From Anaerolineales bacterium (GTDB lineage Bacteria > Chloroflexota > Anaerolineae > Anaerolineales > Villigracilaceae): DNA of 64,000 bases. Of this stretch, positions 1 to 8,880 are shown piece after piece. Position 1 is the first letter of the stretch. Each line of letters opens with the position of its first letter. The notes under the pieces are model-generated. The model saw only the letters and a list, made by a program, of their open reading frames with translations, did no database searches and was not told the DNA's origin. The stretch covers positions 27,025 to 91,024 of the forward strand of contig JANJTV010000120.1 in assembly GCA_024710905.1 (NCBI GenBank), given 5' to 3'. Position numbers and translations under genes: made by a program.

Positions 1-859
1 TGGTATACGGATTGATGGACAGGCTGGCAGCAGGCCGGGAGGCGGAATCAGAATCATTTGCCACGGGGCCAGGCGTGGGTGTGGCCTGCAAGTTGCCGCT
101 TTCATCCAGCACGGTCAGCGGGTTGCCGTTTTGGTCCAGAAAAGGCAGGTCAGCAAGGTCATCCCCCAGACGCAGGTAGAGCGCGGCCACCCAGCCCCGC
201 CCATCCGGCGACTCAGCATAAGCAATTTGCAGCCAGGTGCTGGTTTCATTCCGGCCTGTGATAGCCACAGTTTGCCCGGAAGCAATTTGCCCCAGGGTGT
301 CATAAACCGTCCCGGGGCCAGAACGGACATTGACCTGCTGGGTGGTTTGGGCGCTGAGCGCGCCCGAAGGCGTGGGCATCTGTGTGACTGCACTGGTTGG
401 GGTGGCGGCAACATAAGGCGGGATGTCCAGCACCGGCAGCCGGGATTGGTTTCCGGTGACAACCACATACTGAGATGTGACCCAGCCCACGCCCAGCGGG
501 GCGGTTTCGTATTGAACCAACAACCACTCACCAGTTGAGTCTTTCCCGACCACAAAAACGGTCGTGGCCGGGGGAATCAGGCCCAGCGAATCATAGGACT
601 GGCCGGGGCCGGAACGGACATTAATATTGCTGTTGACATAGCCCGATAAAGGCTGGATGGTTGGCTGCAGGGTGGGGGTAACTGTTTCCTGCTGCGGAAT
701 GATCAAATCTGGCCGCAGAGTGTAGGTCGGCGGCAGGGTGGCGGTTGAAAAGGCCGGCAGGGTGGCAGAGGGAACTAACTGTTGATTCGGGTCGTCCACC
801 CGGCCAGAACAAGCGCTGACAGTAAAGAGCAGGAAAACCAGGAGCAATATTGTACGCAT
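1..859 (-). CDS. SH3-domain lipoprotein, C-terminus outside window
   Basis: The minus frame is open from an ATG at 859 to the left edge, so the protein is truncated by the window (about 286 residues visible). The N-terminus is a lipoprotein signal ending in VSAC, so the protein should be exported and lipid-anchored. A Thr/Pro-rich spacer follows, then two bacterial SH3 domains recognisable by the repeated NVRSGPG motif (around residues 80 and 160), each ending in a GWV element, separated by an ATPTSA linker. Such domains usually bind cell-wall or peptide ligands. It resembles its downstream neighbour (942-2045), so the two are probably paralogues. The exact ligand cannot be told. Confidence 0.85.
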   Translation of the reverse strand, partial: MRTILLLVFLLFTVSACSGRVDDPNQQLVPSATLPAFSTATLPPTYTLRPDLIIPQQETVTPTLQPTIQPLSGYVNSNINVRSGPGQSYDSLGLIPPATTVFVVGKDSTGEWLLVQYETAPLGVGWVTSQYVVVTGNQSRLPVLDIPPYVAATPTSAVTQMPTPSGALSAQTTQQVNVRSGPGTVYDTLGQIASGQTVAITGRNETSTWLQIAYAESPDGRGWVAALYLRLGDDLADLPFLDQNGNPLTVLDESGNLQATPTPGPVANDSDSASRPAASLSINPYT

Positions 860-888
860 GGGATGATTGTACTGCCAAGTATGCCAAC

Positions 889-928
889 AAAAAAGGATGC
901 CAGGCTATTATGCTGGCATCCTTTTTTC
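889..928 (-). terminator. Rho-independent terminator after the 942-2045 gene
   Basis: A 9-bp perfect inverted repeat (GGATGCCAG / CTGGCATCC) with A-run and T-run flanks lies 13 bp beyond the stop of the minus-strand SH3 lipoprotein gene. Read on the minus strand the stem is followed by a run of six T. Confidence 0.85.
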
Positions 929-941
929 TCCCTAGCAGGGA

Positions 942-2045
942 TTACGGGTTGAGCGGCATACCGGTATTGTCAAAATAGGGCAGGTTGCGGAAGTCGCCAA
1001 GCGCACGAACATATTCCGAAGCCACCCAGGCGCGGCCATCCGGGCCATCAGCAAATTCAATCTGGTACCACAGTCCGCTCAGGGTAATACCCGTCACCGT
1101 AACTAGATCGCCGGGGTTGAGCATGGTCAGCGCTTCATAACTGCTGGCCGGTCCAACCCGCACATTAATCTGGGCAGTGACCTGCCCCTGCGGACCCGCC
1201 GGTTCAGGTGTTGGCGTTTCAGTTGGCGGCACAGGCTGGTTGGGGTCAAGCGTGGGGGTGGGCGGCTCCGGCGTTACCGGCGTAGCCAGGATATTGTAAT
1301 AAGGTAGGTCGCCAAAACCGTCCAGGGGCTTTATCACCTCGGTGGAGATCCACCCTTTGCCATCCGGGCCGGAGGGATAATCAATTTGCACCCATTCGTT
1401 CTGGCCAAAACGGCCGGTCATGGTCACCACTTGGCCCACCTGCAGCGAGCCGATGGTCATGGAACCCAGGTTGGGGGCAACGCGCACATTGACAGCCTGG
1501 ATCAACTCGGCCGGGCGGACGTTGTCCACTTGCGGCACAGGCGGGATGGGCAGGGGTTCGCCACTGATCGTCCACAGGAAGGGTGGCAGGAAGCTTACTT
1601 TGTTATTGGAATCGACAATAGCAATCGGCAGTTGGGTAATGTCCACATCCAGCAGGTTGACCGCATCCGCCAGCACCCAGGCGCGGCCGGTGGGTGAATC
1701 GGCCCAGACAATGTAAAACCAGCGCGCCTGGTCATTGCGGGCAATAATCTGAACACCTTGGTTGCTGTAGATCCCGCCCAGGCTGGGGCTGCCACGGCGG
1801 GATTCGGCCCGTACGGTTACGTTCGACTGGGCGCGGCCCTGTACGGGGGCAGGCTCTGGCATCTGTGTGGGGGTGGCAGTTGGTTCAGGCGTGAAAGTAG
1901 GCGTCGGCTCAGGCGTGTTGGTCAGGGTGGGGGTAAGGGTGGCTTCCTGCGTGGCCGTTGGCGTGGCCGTTGGTTCCTCCAGGCCCGGCATGGCACAGGC
2001 AGTAAGCAAGATCATTAACAACAGCAATAAAATAATATTCTTCAT
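942..2045 (-). CDS. Triple SH3-domain lipoprotein
   Basis: Secreted lipoprotein of 367 residues. The ATG at 2045 is preferred over an in-frame TTG one codon upstream because GGAAGAGAG precedes it. The signal peptide ends with a LLTACA lipobox, then comes a long TPTAT/TPEPT-type Thr-Pro-Glu linker (residues 25-70) typical of Chloroflexota surface proteins. Three SH3-type modules follow, with NVTVRAE (about 75), NVRVAPN (about 190) and NVRVGPA (about 295), each closed by a GRAWV or GKGWI element. It is probably a cell-envelope binding protein. It starts 3 bp after the stop of the membrane protein gene, so the two are likely cotranscribed. Confidence 0.88.
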   Translation of the reverse strand: MKNIILLLLLMILLTACAMPGLEEPTATPTATQEATLTPTLTNTPEPTPTFTPEPTATPTQMPEPAPVQGRAQSNVTVRAESRRGSPSLGGIYSNQGVQIIARNDQARWFYIVWADSPTGRAWVLADAVNLLDVDITQLPIAIVDSNNKVSFLPPFLWTISGEPLPIPPVPQVDNVRPAELIQAVNVRVAPNLGSMTIGSLQVGQVVTMTGRFGQNEWVQIDYPSGPDGKGWISTEVIKPLDGFGDLPYYNILATPVTPEPPTPTLDPNQPVPPTETPTPEPAGPQGQVTAQINVRVGPASSYEALTMLNPGDLVTVTGITLSGLWYQIEFADGPDGRAWVASEYVRALGDFRNLPYFDNTGMPLNP

Positions 2046-2048
2046 CAA

Positions 2049-2579
2049 TCAACTCTCTTCCCGGTTTGGAGATCGCCAACCAATCAGGGCATATACCAGG
2101 CCAGCCAACAAAAGCAGGAATTTCATCCCAGCGCACAGGGCAGCCAAGGCTGGCATGGGGTCGGCTGCGCCAGTCAACAGCATGCTGAACAATAATGCAT
2201 TTTCGCTGGCGTCAAAAACAACCGCCAGCCAGGCGCCCCAGCCCAGCATTTTACCAGCAAATTGCCACACAGCCTCCTTGCGTCGCCAGGCAGCCATGAA
2301 AATACCCAGGCTGAGGGTGCTGGCATACACAGGCATGAAGAGATAATCCAATCCCAGGCCAAAAGCCAGCACTGCCCTAGCAGATGAATCCCAGCCTGCC
2401 AGCATGGCGGAGGCTTTTTCCACAGAGCCAGCCAGTTCGTACGAGACAATGCCGCTCGATGCGGGGGTTACCAGCCAGGCATCCAGCCAGGAGAAAACAG
2501 CAAAAAAGGCCAGGGTGAGCCAGAAAAGGGTCCAGAATATCGCTTTGTGGCGGGCAGGCGGCAGCCAATCCCAAGACAT
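2049..2579 (-). CDS. Small integral membrane protein, unknown function
   Basis: This 176-residue protein is dominated by four hydrophobic segments (about residues 13-35, 65-90, 105-130 and 140-165), so it should be an inner-membrane protein. I see no catalytic motif and do not recognise a family. It directly abuts the GNAT-like gene upstream (stop and start adjacent at 2579/2580) and the lipoprotein gene downstream, which suggests a three-gene minus-strand transcript. Confidence 0.7.
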   Translation of the reverse strand: MSWDWLPPARHKAIFWTLFWLTLAFFAVFSWLDAWLVTPASSGIVSYELAGSVEKASAMLAGWDSSARAVLAFGLGLDYLFMPVYASTLSLGIFMAAWRRKEAVWQFAGKMLGWGAWLAVVFDASENALLFSMLLTGAADPMPALAALCAGMKFLLLLAGLVYALIGWRSPNREES

Positions 2580-3710
2580 TTAGAGCTCCTTGCGATACAC
2601 GCGGTGATTCTTATATTCCACGCCGTTCAGGTTCTTCAGGTCGGCGCGCATTTGTTCGGTGGTTTCGGCCACTTGGGTCATTTCCACATGCCGAAACTGG
2701 CCGAACTGCAACAGGGTCTGGCCCATTTCATTGTAAAGAATGGCATTGCCACCGTGCCCCTGATGCTCCGGCAGGATGCCCATGCCATTGACCGAGACGG
2801 TTTGGGTGCGGCGCATTTCAAGCAGCAGGTCGAGCAGGGAAAGCGGGTTTAGGCTGCCGCGCGCGCGTTGCAGGGCCGCCGAAACGTCGTGGAAGGCAAA
2901 CAGGAAACCAACCACATCTTCGTTGTGGGTGATGATCTTAATCAGGCGGTGGTCGGCAATCGTCATGATGTTCTCGACCACAAAATCGACCTCACGTTTG
3001 GTCAGCGGGTAGTATTCCCAGTTATGCACAAAAGCATTGTTATATGCCAGGCCAATTCGGTCAGCCCAGGAAAGCAGTTCTTTCTTGTTCTTAAAGCGCT
3101 TGACTTGCAAGTTGCCGCGCTGCAGGGCGCGTTCGGCAATTCGCGCCACCCGCTCGGGGATGTGGAATTTATCGGACGGTACATAACATGAGACAAAATC
3201 CACTTCCTTGGTAAATCCCTGGGCCTCGACCAATTGTTGGTAGTAGGCGTGGTTGTAATTGAGCATGGTCATGGTCTGGCGGTGCTCGTGGCCAAACACC
3301 AGGATGCCGTATCCATCCAGCGGGCCAAGCCCTTTGGGGCCAATCAACGTATCCAGGCCGCGTTCGCGCGACCATTCAATGACCGTGTTGAATAAAGCCA
3401 CCGCGGCCTCTGGGTCGTTTTCACACTCAAAAAAATAAAAATCGGCCGTTTTTTCGTTGTGATAGGCATTAAAGGGTTTGTTCTCAATCGCTGCAATCCG
3501 CCCGACATCCCGGGCATCGCGCACCGCCAGGAAGAAATCCACATCGGAGTGTTCGTGGAACGGGTGCTTCCGGCGGTTGAGCTGGTTGTAGGCGTCCACG
3601 TTGAGCGGCGGCACCCACTGCGGGCAATCCTTATAAATCCGGTGCGGCAATTCCACAAAGCGGCGCACTTGGCGTTTGTTGTTGGTATCCACTTTTTCGA
3701 TAATCAGCAT
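2580..3710 (-). CDS. GNAT-fold acetyltransferase-like protein
   Basis: A 376-residue soluble protein with the pattern of large bacterial GNAT-superfamily proteins: an N-terminal FVELPHRIYKDCPQWVPP element, a central DTLIGPKGLGPLDGYG segment and a C-terminal acetyl-CoA-binding-like stretch (MGILPEHQGHGGNAILYNEM, residues 310-330) that matches the GNAT Q/R-x-x-G-x-G/A loop. The substrate is unknown. It is first in a short operon with the membrane protein and SH3 lipoprotein downstream and is separated by about 80 bp from the catabolic locus. Confidence 0.65.
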   Translation of the reverse strand: MLIIEKVDTNNKRQVRRFVELPHRIYKDCPQWVPPLNVDAYNQLNRRKHPFHEHSDVDFFLAVRDARDVGRIAAIENKPFNAYHNEKTADFYFFECENDPEAAVALFNTVIEWSRERGLDTLIGPKGLGPLDGYGILVFGHEHRQTMTMLNYNHAYYQQLVEAQGFTKEVDFVSCYVPSDKFHIPERVARIAERALQRGNLQVKRFKNKKELLSWADRIGLAYNNAFVHNWEYYPLTKREVDFVVENIMTIADHRLIKIITHNEDVVGFLFAFHDVSAALQRARGSLNPLSLLDLLLEMRRTQTVSVNGMGILPEHQGHGGNAILYNEMGQTLLQFGQFRHVEMTQVAETTEQMRADLKNLNGVEYKNHRVYRKEL

Positions 3711-3790
3711 GGCATTCTCCTCGGGCAGGATGCCTTAATATTAATCCAAAAACACCGCGCTGGCGGCCTGTGTTTGGATGGGCAGGATGC

Positions 3791-4963
3791 CTACGCCAAA
3801 ATGTTGTTGGATTTAAGCGATTGAATTTCTGATTCGGAATACCCCAACTCGCGGAGCAAGCCCGGGGTGTGTTCCCCCACCTCAGGCAGGGAGGCCGCTT
3901 CCGGGCCGGTTTCCTGCTGCATTAAGAACGGCAGGCGCGGCAGGCGCGTTTCTTCGCCGGAAGGCAAGGTTGTGAGAATCAGGCTGCCGCCTGCGGCCAG
4001 TTGCGGGTCGTCGAACAGGTCTTCGGGGCGGGCAATCGGAGAGAAGGGCAGCTCGGCCTGCTCGCAACGGGAAATCACTTCTGCCAGGGAAAGACCAGCC
4101 ATCATCTCCCGCACGGCGGGCAGGAACCACTCCCGCTGCGAAATGCGGTCGTTGTTGGTTGCCAAGCGGGTGTCCGCCAGCCAGTCTGTACGGCCAAAGG
4201 CCTGGCAGAATTTTGCCCATTGTTTGTCGCTGGTAACGCCGACAAAAACCCGTTGGCCGTCAACTGTCTCAAATTGGTGATAAATGGCCCAGGCACTGAC
4301 GCGTGCAGGCATGGGTGGCACCGGCTCACCGGAAACAGCCGAATAGGCCATGTGGTGGCCCATCAGGAAGGCGGAGGTTTCAAACAGGGCGCTTTGCACC
4401 AACTGGCCCTGGCCGGTTGAGTCGCGTTCGCGCAAGGCCAGCAAAACGGCCATCGCGCCCATCATGCCGGTGGTGACATCAATGACCGATGCCCCGGCGC
4501 GCAACGGCTGGCCAACCGGGCCGGTCATATAGGCCAGGCCAGACATCATCTGCACCACTTCATCCAGCGCGGTTCGGGACTGATACGGCCCGGGCAGGAA
4601 TCCTTTTAATTGGCAGTACACCAGCCGGGGGTAGCCCGCCGCAAGTTGTTCATATCCCAGGCCTAACCTTTCCATTGTGCCGGGGGCGTAGTTTTCGACC
4701 AGAACATCCGTTGTGGCAAGCAATTTTTGGATGATTTCCAGCCCCTGCGGGTCTTTCAGGTTGACGGCCAGGCTTTTCTTATTACGGTTGAAAAATGGGA
4801 AATAGCCCATGCCAAAGCCCTTCAGGCGGCGGGTCGGGTCGCCTTCGGGCGGTTCAATGCGGATGACCTCCGCGCCGAGATCGGCCAGGAACAGGCCAGT
4901 GGTAGGGCCCAGCACGGCGTGGGTAAATTCCAGCACGCGGGTGCCAGCCAGTGGGCGACTCAT
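3791..4963 (-). CDS. CaiB/BaiF (class III) CoA-transferase
   Basis: 390 residues, the normal length for family III CoA-transferases. It opens with LAGTRVLEFTHAVLGPTTG and LADLGAEVIRIEPPEGD, the diagnostic N-terminal CoA-binding region, and has an Asp in VIDVTTGMMGA at the position of the catalytic aspartate that forms the mixed anhydride. It moves CoA between an acyl-CoA donor and a carboxylate. It is the last gene of the leftward catabolic operon, overlapping the hydratase small subunit by 4 bp. I infer that it activates the hydroxy-diacid made by the hydratase so that the HMG-CoA-lyase-like enzyme can cleave it; the acid itself is not known. Confidence 0.9.
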   Translation of the reverse strand: MSRPLAGTRVLEFTHAVLGPTTGLFLADLGAEVIRIEPPEGDPTRRLKGFGMGYFPFFNRNKKSLAVNLKDPQGLEIIQKLLATTDVLVENYAPGTMERLGLGYEQLAAGYPRLVYCQLKGFLPGPYQSRTALDEVVQMMSGLAYMTGPVGQPLRAGASVIDVTTGMMGAMAVLLALRERDSTGQGQLVQSALFETSAFLMGHHMAYSAVSGEPVPPMPARVSAWAIYHQFETVDGQRVFVGVTSDKQWAKFCQAFGRTDWLADTRLATNNDRISQREWFLPAVREMMAGLSLAEVISRCEQAELPFSPIARPEDLFDDPQLAAGGSLILTTLPSGEETRLPRLPFLMQQETGPEAASLPEVGEHTPGLLRELGYSESEIQSLKSNNILA

Positions 4964-5454
4964 TTGTAGCCGCCTTTCTGGTTCAGGAAATCCACCAGCC
5001 CCCCGGCGTTGAGAATCTCCAGCATGACATCCGGCATTTTGGTGGCCTGCCAGATCTGGCGGTTGCTGGAAACCGCGCCATTGAGGATATCCACTGTAAC
5101 CTGCGCGCCGGGTTGGATGTCGTGCTGCGGGGCTTCAACCAAGAGCAGGCCAATGTTAATGGCATTGCGGAAGAAAATGCGGGCAAACGAACGCGCCACC
5201 ACCGCCGAAACCCCCGCCGCCTTGAGGGCAATCGGCGCCTGCTCACGGCTGGATCCACAGCCAAAGTTACTGCCTACTACCAGCACATCCCCGGTGCGGA
5301 CGGCGCTGGCAAAGGCTGGGTCGAGGTCTTCAAGTACGTGTGCGGCCAGGTCAGTTGTATCGAGTGTTTTGGTGTATTTGCCGGGGATGATGCGGTCCGT
5401 ATCAATGTTATCCACATTATAGACGTGGGCCTTGCCGGTGATGATGGTGGTCAT
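4960..5454 (-). CDS. Aconitase-family hydratase, small (swivel) subunit
   Basis: 164 residues, typical of the archaeal-type LeuD/HacB/DmdB swivel subunit. VDNIDTDRIIPGKY near the start and the VGSNFGCGSSREQAP substrate-recognition loop are visible. It pairs with the large subunit gene that overlaps its start by 4 bp. No leuA or leuB gene lies nearby, and the pair sits between a CoA-lyase and a CoA-transferase, so a catabolic role (hydration of a substituted maleate) is more likely than leucine synthesis. Homology calls alone would label it 3-isopropylmalate dehydratase. Confidence 0.88.
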   Translation of the reverse strand: MTTIITGKAHVYNVDNIDTDRIIPGKYTKTLDTTDLAAHVLEDLDPAFASAVRTGDVLVVGSNFGCGSSREQAPIALKAAGVSAVVARSFARIFFRNAINIGLLLVEAPQHDIQPGAQVTVDILNGAVSSNRQIWQATKMPDVMLEILNAGGLVDFLNQKGGYK

Positions 5455-6683
5455 AGGGCCTCCGGGTCGACGATTTCACCCGCCACAGCCGCGGCGGCCA
5501 CCACGGCCGGGGAAGCAAGGAAAATACTGGCACGCGGGTTGCCCATGCGCCCCTGGAAGTTGCGGTTGGTGGAGGAAATGGTCACTTCGCCGTCGCCGGG
5601 CACGCCCAGGTGGGTGCCCACGCAAGGCCCACAGCCGGAGGTGATGAACACTGCCCCGGCCTCTGTCAGCGTCTGGATGGTTCCATCGGCTAGGGCAGCC
5701 TCGAATACCGCTTTGGAAGCCGGGGCAATGATCAGGCGTACGGCCAGTTTACGGCCACGCAATACTTCGGCGACGGCCTGCAAGTCCTCGAGGCGGCTGT
5801 TGGTGCACGAGCCAATGAAGGCAGCATCCACTTTTTGGCCAAGTACTTCATCAATCGGGATGACATTATCCGGCGAGTGGGGAACGGCCACCTGCGGGCG
5901 CAGGGAGGAGACATCCACTTCGTAGCGAGCGCGGAAGTCGGCGCTTTCATCCACCAGCTGGTGCTCAAACGGTTCGTCCAGGCGCAGGCCGGTGGTGTCC
6001 ACCAGCCCGGCTTTGGCGCCCATCTCGGCCACCATATTGGCCAGCACCATGCGGCTGGCAAGGGTCATTTGCTCCACAACCGGGCCATTGAATTCAATGG
6101 ATTCATAAACAGCGCCTTCCACTCCCATTCGCTGTACCAGATGCAGGATGATGTCTTTGGCGGTAATGCCTTTTGGCAGACGGCCGGTAAGCGTGAACAA
6201 TACGGTCTGGGGAACTTTGAGCCAGGTTTGGCCAGTACGCAGCACCCCGGCCAGGTCCGTGGAACCAACGCCAACGGCAAATGCGCCCAGCGCGCCATAG
6301 GTTGGCGTGTGCGAATCCGCGCCGAGGAACAGGTCGCCGGGGCGGACGTGTCCGTTTTCCACCATCAACTGGTGGCAGATGCCCGCGCCCACGTCGTAGA
6401 GTTTGAGTCCCTGCTGACGGGCAAAATCGCGCATCATTTTATGCAAGTTGGCCACGCGCTCGTTCGGCGCCGGGGAGGCGTGGTCAATGACCAGAAAGGC
6501 TTTTTCGCGGTTCCAGACCGTTTTGCCGCCCATTTGTTCAAAGGCTTTAATCGCGAACGGCGCTGTGGCGTCGGTAGCCATCACGCCGTCCACATCCACA
6601 ATGGCGATTTCACCAGCGCGGACGGGCTTCCTGGCGTGTTTGGAGATAATGCGTTCAGAAAGGGTTGCCATGGGATGAAACAT
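5451..6683 (-). CDS. Aconitase-family hydratase, large Fe-S subunit
   Basis: 410 residues, the short archaeal IPMI/homoaconitase/dimethylmaleate-hydratase class. Conserved pieces include DHASPAPNERV, GADSHTPTYGALGAFAVGVG, IGSCTNSRLEDL and SGCGPCVG; the last two supply the cysteines of the [4Fe-4S] cluster. Together with the 4960-5454 subunit it should add or remove water across a double bond of a di- or tricarboxylate. Two ATGs are possible (6683 and 6671) and neither has a good Shine-Dalgarno; the second gives MATLSERI, the usual family start. The close relation to DmdA-type enzymes is an inference from context and size. Confidence 0.88.
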   Translation of the reverse strand: MFHPMATLSERIISKHARKPVRAGEIAIVDVDGVMATDATAPFAIKAFEQMGGKTVWNREKAFLVIDHASPAPNERVANLHKMMRDFARQQGLKLYDVGAGICHQLMVENGHVRPGDLFLGADSHTPTYGALGAFAVGVGSTDLAGVLRTGQTWLKVPQTVLFTLTGRLPKGITAKDIILHLVQRMGVEGAVYESIEFNGPVVEQMTLASRMVLANMVAEMGAKAGLVDTTGLRLDEPFEHQLVDESADFRARYEVDVSSLRPQVAVPHSPDNVIPIDEVLGQKVDAAFIGSCTNSRLEDLQAVAEVLRGRKLAVRLIIAPASKAVFEAALADGTIQTLTEAGAVFITSGCGPCVGTHLGVPGDGEVTISSTNRNFQGRMGNPRASIFLASPAVVAAAAVAGEIVDPEAL

Positions 6684-6687
6684 AAAA

Positions 6688-8076
6688 TTAGTCTGTAACC
6701 AGTTTGTGCATTTTGGCGGGCAATTCCTTACCGAGCAAGGCCTCCATGCGCCGCGAGAGCGCCGCCACTTTGGGGATGTCCACCCCGGTCTGGATGCTCA
6801 TTTCGTGCAGCATGTAGGCCGTGTCCTCCGTGGCAACATTGCCTTTAGCGGTCTGGATGAACGGGCAACCGCCCAGCCCGCCAAAGGATGTGTCAAACGC
6901 AGTAACTCCGGATTTGAGTGCCGAGAGCAGGTTGGCCAGGCCCTGCCCGCGTGTGTCGTGCAGGTGCAGCACCACCGGCACACTGCCCGCCATCGGCAGG
7001 ATCTCCTGTACGGTCTTGCGAATCAATTGCGGGTTGCCCAGCCCGGCCGAATCGGCCAGCGAGAGTTCATCAATGCCCATGGCGAGGAAACGACGGGACA
7101 GAGAAACCACTTTGGCGGTCTCAATGCGGCCCTCAAAGGCGCAGCCGAAGGCCACCTGCACCCCGGCGCGTACCTGCATACCGTATTCGCGGGCTTTTTG
7201 TACCATGGCGGACATTTCCTGCATGCCTTCCTCGATGCTGGTATTGGCGTTCTTCAGGGCCAGCGTTTCGGAGGCCGGTACACCCATATCCACCTTGCGG
7301 ATGCCCGCTGCAGCGGCCCGTTCGAGGCCTTTCATGTTCAGCACCAGCGCGGAATAAGTCACGTCATCAAACTTCGGCAGGGAGGCACACAGCGCGTCAG
7401 CATCGGCCAGTTGCGGCACAATCCTCGGGTTGACAAACGAAGTAACTTGAATCTCTTTCAGACCTGCTTCAACCAGCCCGTGCACAAACTCAAGTTTGGT
7501 TTCGGTCGGGATGAATTTCTCCTCGCGCTGGATGCCGTCGCGCAGTCCAACTTCCACCAGCGAGACTTCTATCGGTACGGTCGGAACTTCAAGGGCTTCG
7601 CTGCGCCGCCACAGGCGGTTGTGATACAGCAATGGGATGTCGAAATCAGAAACCGCCAGGTCTTTCACTTCACCAACAAAAATCGTGTGATCGCCGCCGT
7701 CGTACATGGCCCAGACCGTACAATCCACCCAGGCCAGGCTGTCGGGCAGCAATGGCGCACCCGTGGCAGCAGTGGTGACATTCAGCCCGTCAAACCGGTC
7801 TTTAATTTCAGGTTTCATCCCGGCGAACCGCATGCCCAGGTCGAGTTGGCGAGCGCTGAGAACGTTCACGGCAAAATAGCCGCTTTCGGCAATAACATTG
7901 TGGGTGAATAGGCGTTTATTTAGCGAGACCAGCACCAGCGGCGGCTCGAGGCTCAGGCTGGTAAACGAACTGGCTGTAATACCAATCGGCGTCTCACCAT
8001 GCCGGGTGGTAACGACCGTTACCCCGGAAGCAAACTGGGACATGGCACGCTTGAAGTTATCGGGGGAATAGGCCAT
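6688..8076 (-). CDS. Flavin reductase / HMG-CoA lyase-like fusion protein
   Basis: One uninterrupted 462-codon frame carries two enzymes. Residues 1-165 are an HpaC-like FMN-binding flavin reductase (FASGVTVVTT, GITASSFTSLSLEPPLVLVS, FAVNVLSARQ). Residues 170-462 are an HMG-CoA-lyase-like TIM barrel: EVGLRDGIQREE, TSFVNPRIVPQ, LHDTRGQGLANL and GGLGGCPF with the cysteine of the flexible catalytic loop. The reductase half would supply reduced flavin to a monooxygenase such as those of the rightward arm; the lyase half would cleave a 3-hydroxy-3-alkylacyl-CoA. It lies between an SDR gene and the hydratase large subunit, 4 bp upstream of the latter. I know of no standard family with this fusion. 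Confidence 0.88.
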   Translation of the reverse strand: MAYSPDNFKRAMSQFASGVTVVTTRHGETPIGITASSFTSLSLEPPLVLVSLNKRLFTHNVIAESGYFAVNVLSARQLDLGMRFAGMKPEIKDRFDGLNVTTAATGAPLLPDSLAWVDCTVWAMYDGGDHTIFVGEVKDLAVSDFDIPLLYHNRLWRRSEALEVPTVPIEVSLVEVGLRDGIQREEKFIPTETKLEFVHGLVEAGLKEIQVTSFVNPRIVPQLADADALCASLPKFDDVTYSALVLNMKGLERAAAAGIRKVDMGVPASETLALKNANTSIEEGMQEMSAMVQKAREYGMQVRAGVQVAFGCAFEGRIETAKVVSLSRRFLAMGIDELSLADSAGLGNPQLIRKTVQEILPMAGSVPVVLHLHDTRGQGLANLLSALKSGVTAFDTSFGGLGGCPFIQTAKGNVATEDTAYMLHEMSIQTGVDIPKVAALSRRMEALLGKELPAKMHKLVTD

Positions 8077-8082
8077 ACTGGG

Positions 8083-8880
8083 TTAATCTTCTTTGAACAG
8101 ATCGCGCTTGATAAACGGGGCGGTCAGGAAACGCAGCATCAACCCGAAGCGCGAGAGATATTCAATATGTGCGCCATTCTTCGGCCTGGAGAGCATTTGC
8201 TTCACAAGGAAAGGCACAACGTCCTCCACCCGGCTGGCGATGATATTAAAAATCGGTTTGAACCGCGCCCACTCGTCAGAATGCGGGTCAAATTGCCCCA
8301 GCACCATGTCCGTCTTGACCATGCCTGGCTGCAGGCTGCTAACCCGCACCTGCGTGCCCTCCAACTCGGCGGCCAGGGTCTTATTAATGAACGATACCGC
8401 CGCTTTCGACGAGCCATAAATGCCAATGCCGGGGCGCACACGGCCATTGGAGCCAAATCCTTCAAAATTAAAAATATGCCCGAAGCCCTGCGCCAACATG
8501 CCCTTCACAGCCACACGCACGCCGTTCAGCAGGCCAAAGACATTTGCGCCAAAAATATTGTTGATGGTGGCCTGGTCCACTTCCCAGAGTTTAATTTGTG
8601 GATGCGCCAGCCCGGCGTTATTAATCCAGATGTCCACCCGTCCGAATTTGGCTACAGCGGAATCCCAGAGTTTTTGTACATCTTCCGGGCGGGTGACGTC
8701 GCAGGCGCACGAGGCGAGGCGTTCCGTACCGAAACGGGATTCCAGCTGACGGGCGGCCTGCTCCAGCGCCGCAGGGTTGCGCCCGCTGATGACGACGGAA
8801 CACCCCTCGGCCAGGAATCCCCCGGCCAGACCCAATCCGATTCCCCTGGTAGAACCGGTAATGACAATCACCTTGCTCAT
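8083..8880 (-). CDS. SDR-family NAD(P) oxidoreductase
   Basis: 265-residue classical short-chain dehydrogenase. It has an N-terminal TGSTRGIGLGLAGG Rossmann loop, INNAG at about residue 90 and a catalytic YGSSKAA (YxxxK) at about 155. It oxidises or reduces a hydroxyl/carbonyl of an unknown intermediate. The C-terminal region (FRFGLMLRFLTAPFIKRDL-like end) is basic and hydrophobic. Its start overlaps the stop of the upstream barrel-protein gene by 4 bp, so it is translationally coupled in the catabolic operon. Confidence 0.9.
   Translation of the reverse strand: MSKVIVITGSTRGIGLGLAGGFLAEGCSVVISGRNPAALEQAARQLESRFGTERLASCACDVTRPEDVQKLWDSAVAKFGRVDIWINNAGLAHPQIKLWEVDQATINNIFGANVFGLLNGVRVAVKGMLAQGFGHIFNFEGFGSNGRVRPGIGIYGSSKAAVSFINKTLAAELEGTQVRVSSLQPGMVKTDMVLGQFDPHSDEWARFKPIFNIIASRVEDVVPFLVKQMLSRPKNGAHIEYLSRFGLMLRFLTAPFIKRDLFKED

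Noticed and set aside
4960..6683. Leucine biosynthesis leuCD operon
   Set aside because: The motifs fit 3-isopropylmalate dehydratase, but leuA and leuB are absent and the pair is embedded in a catabolic operon; a general hydratase label is safer.
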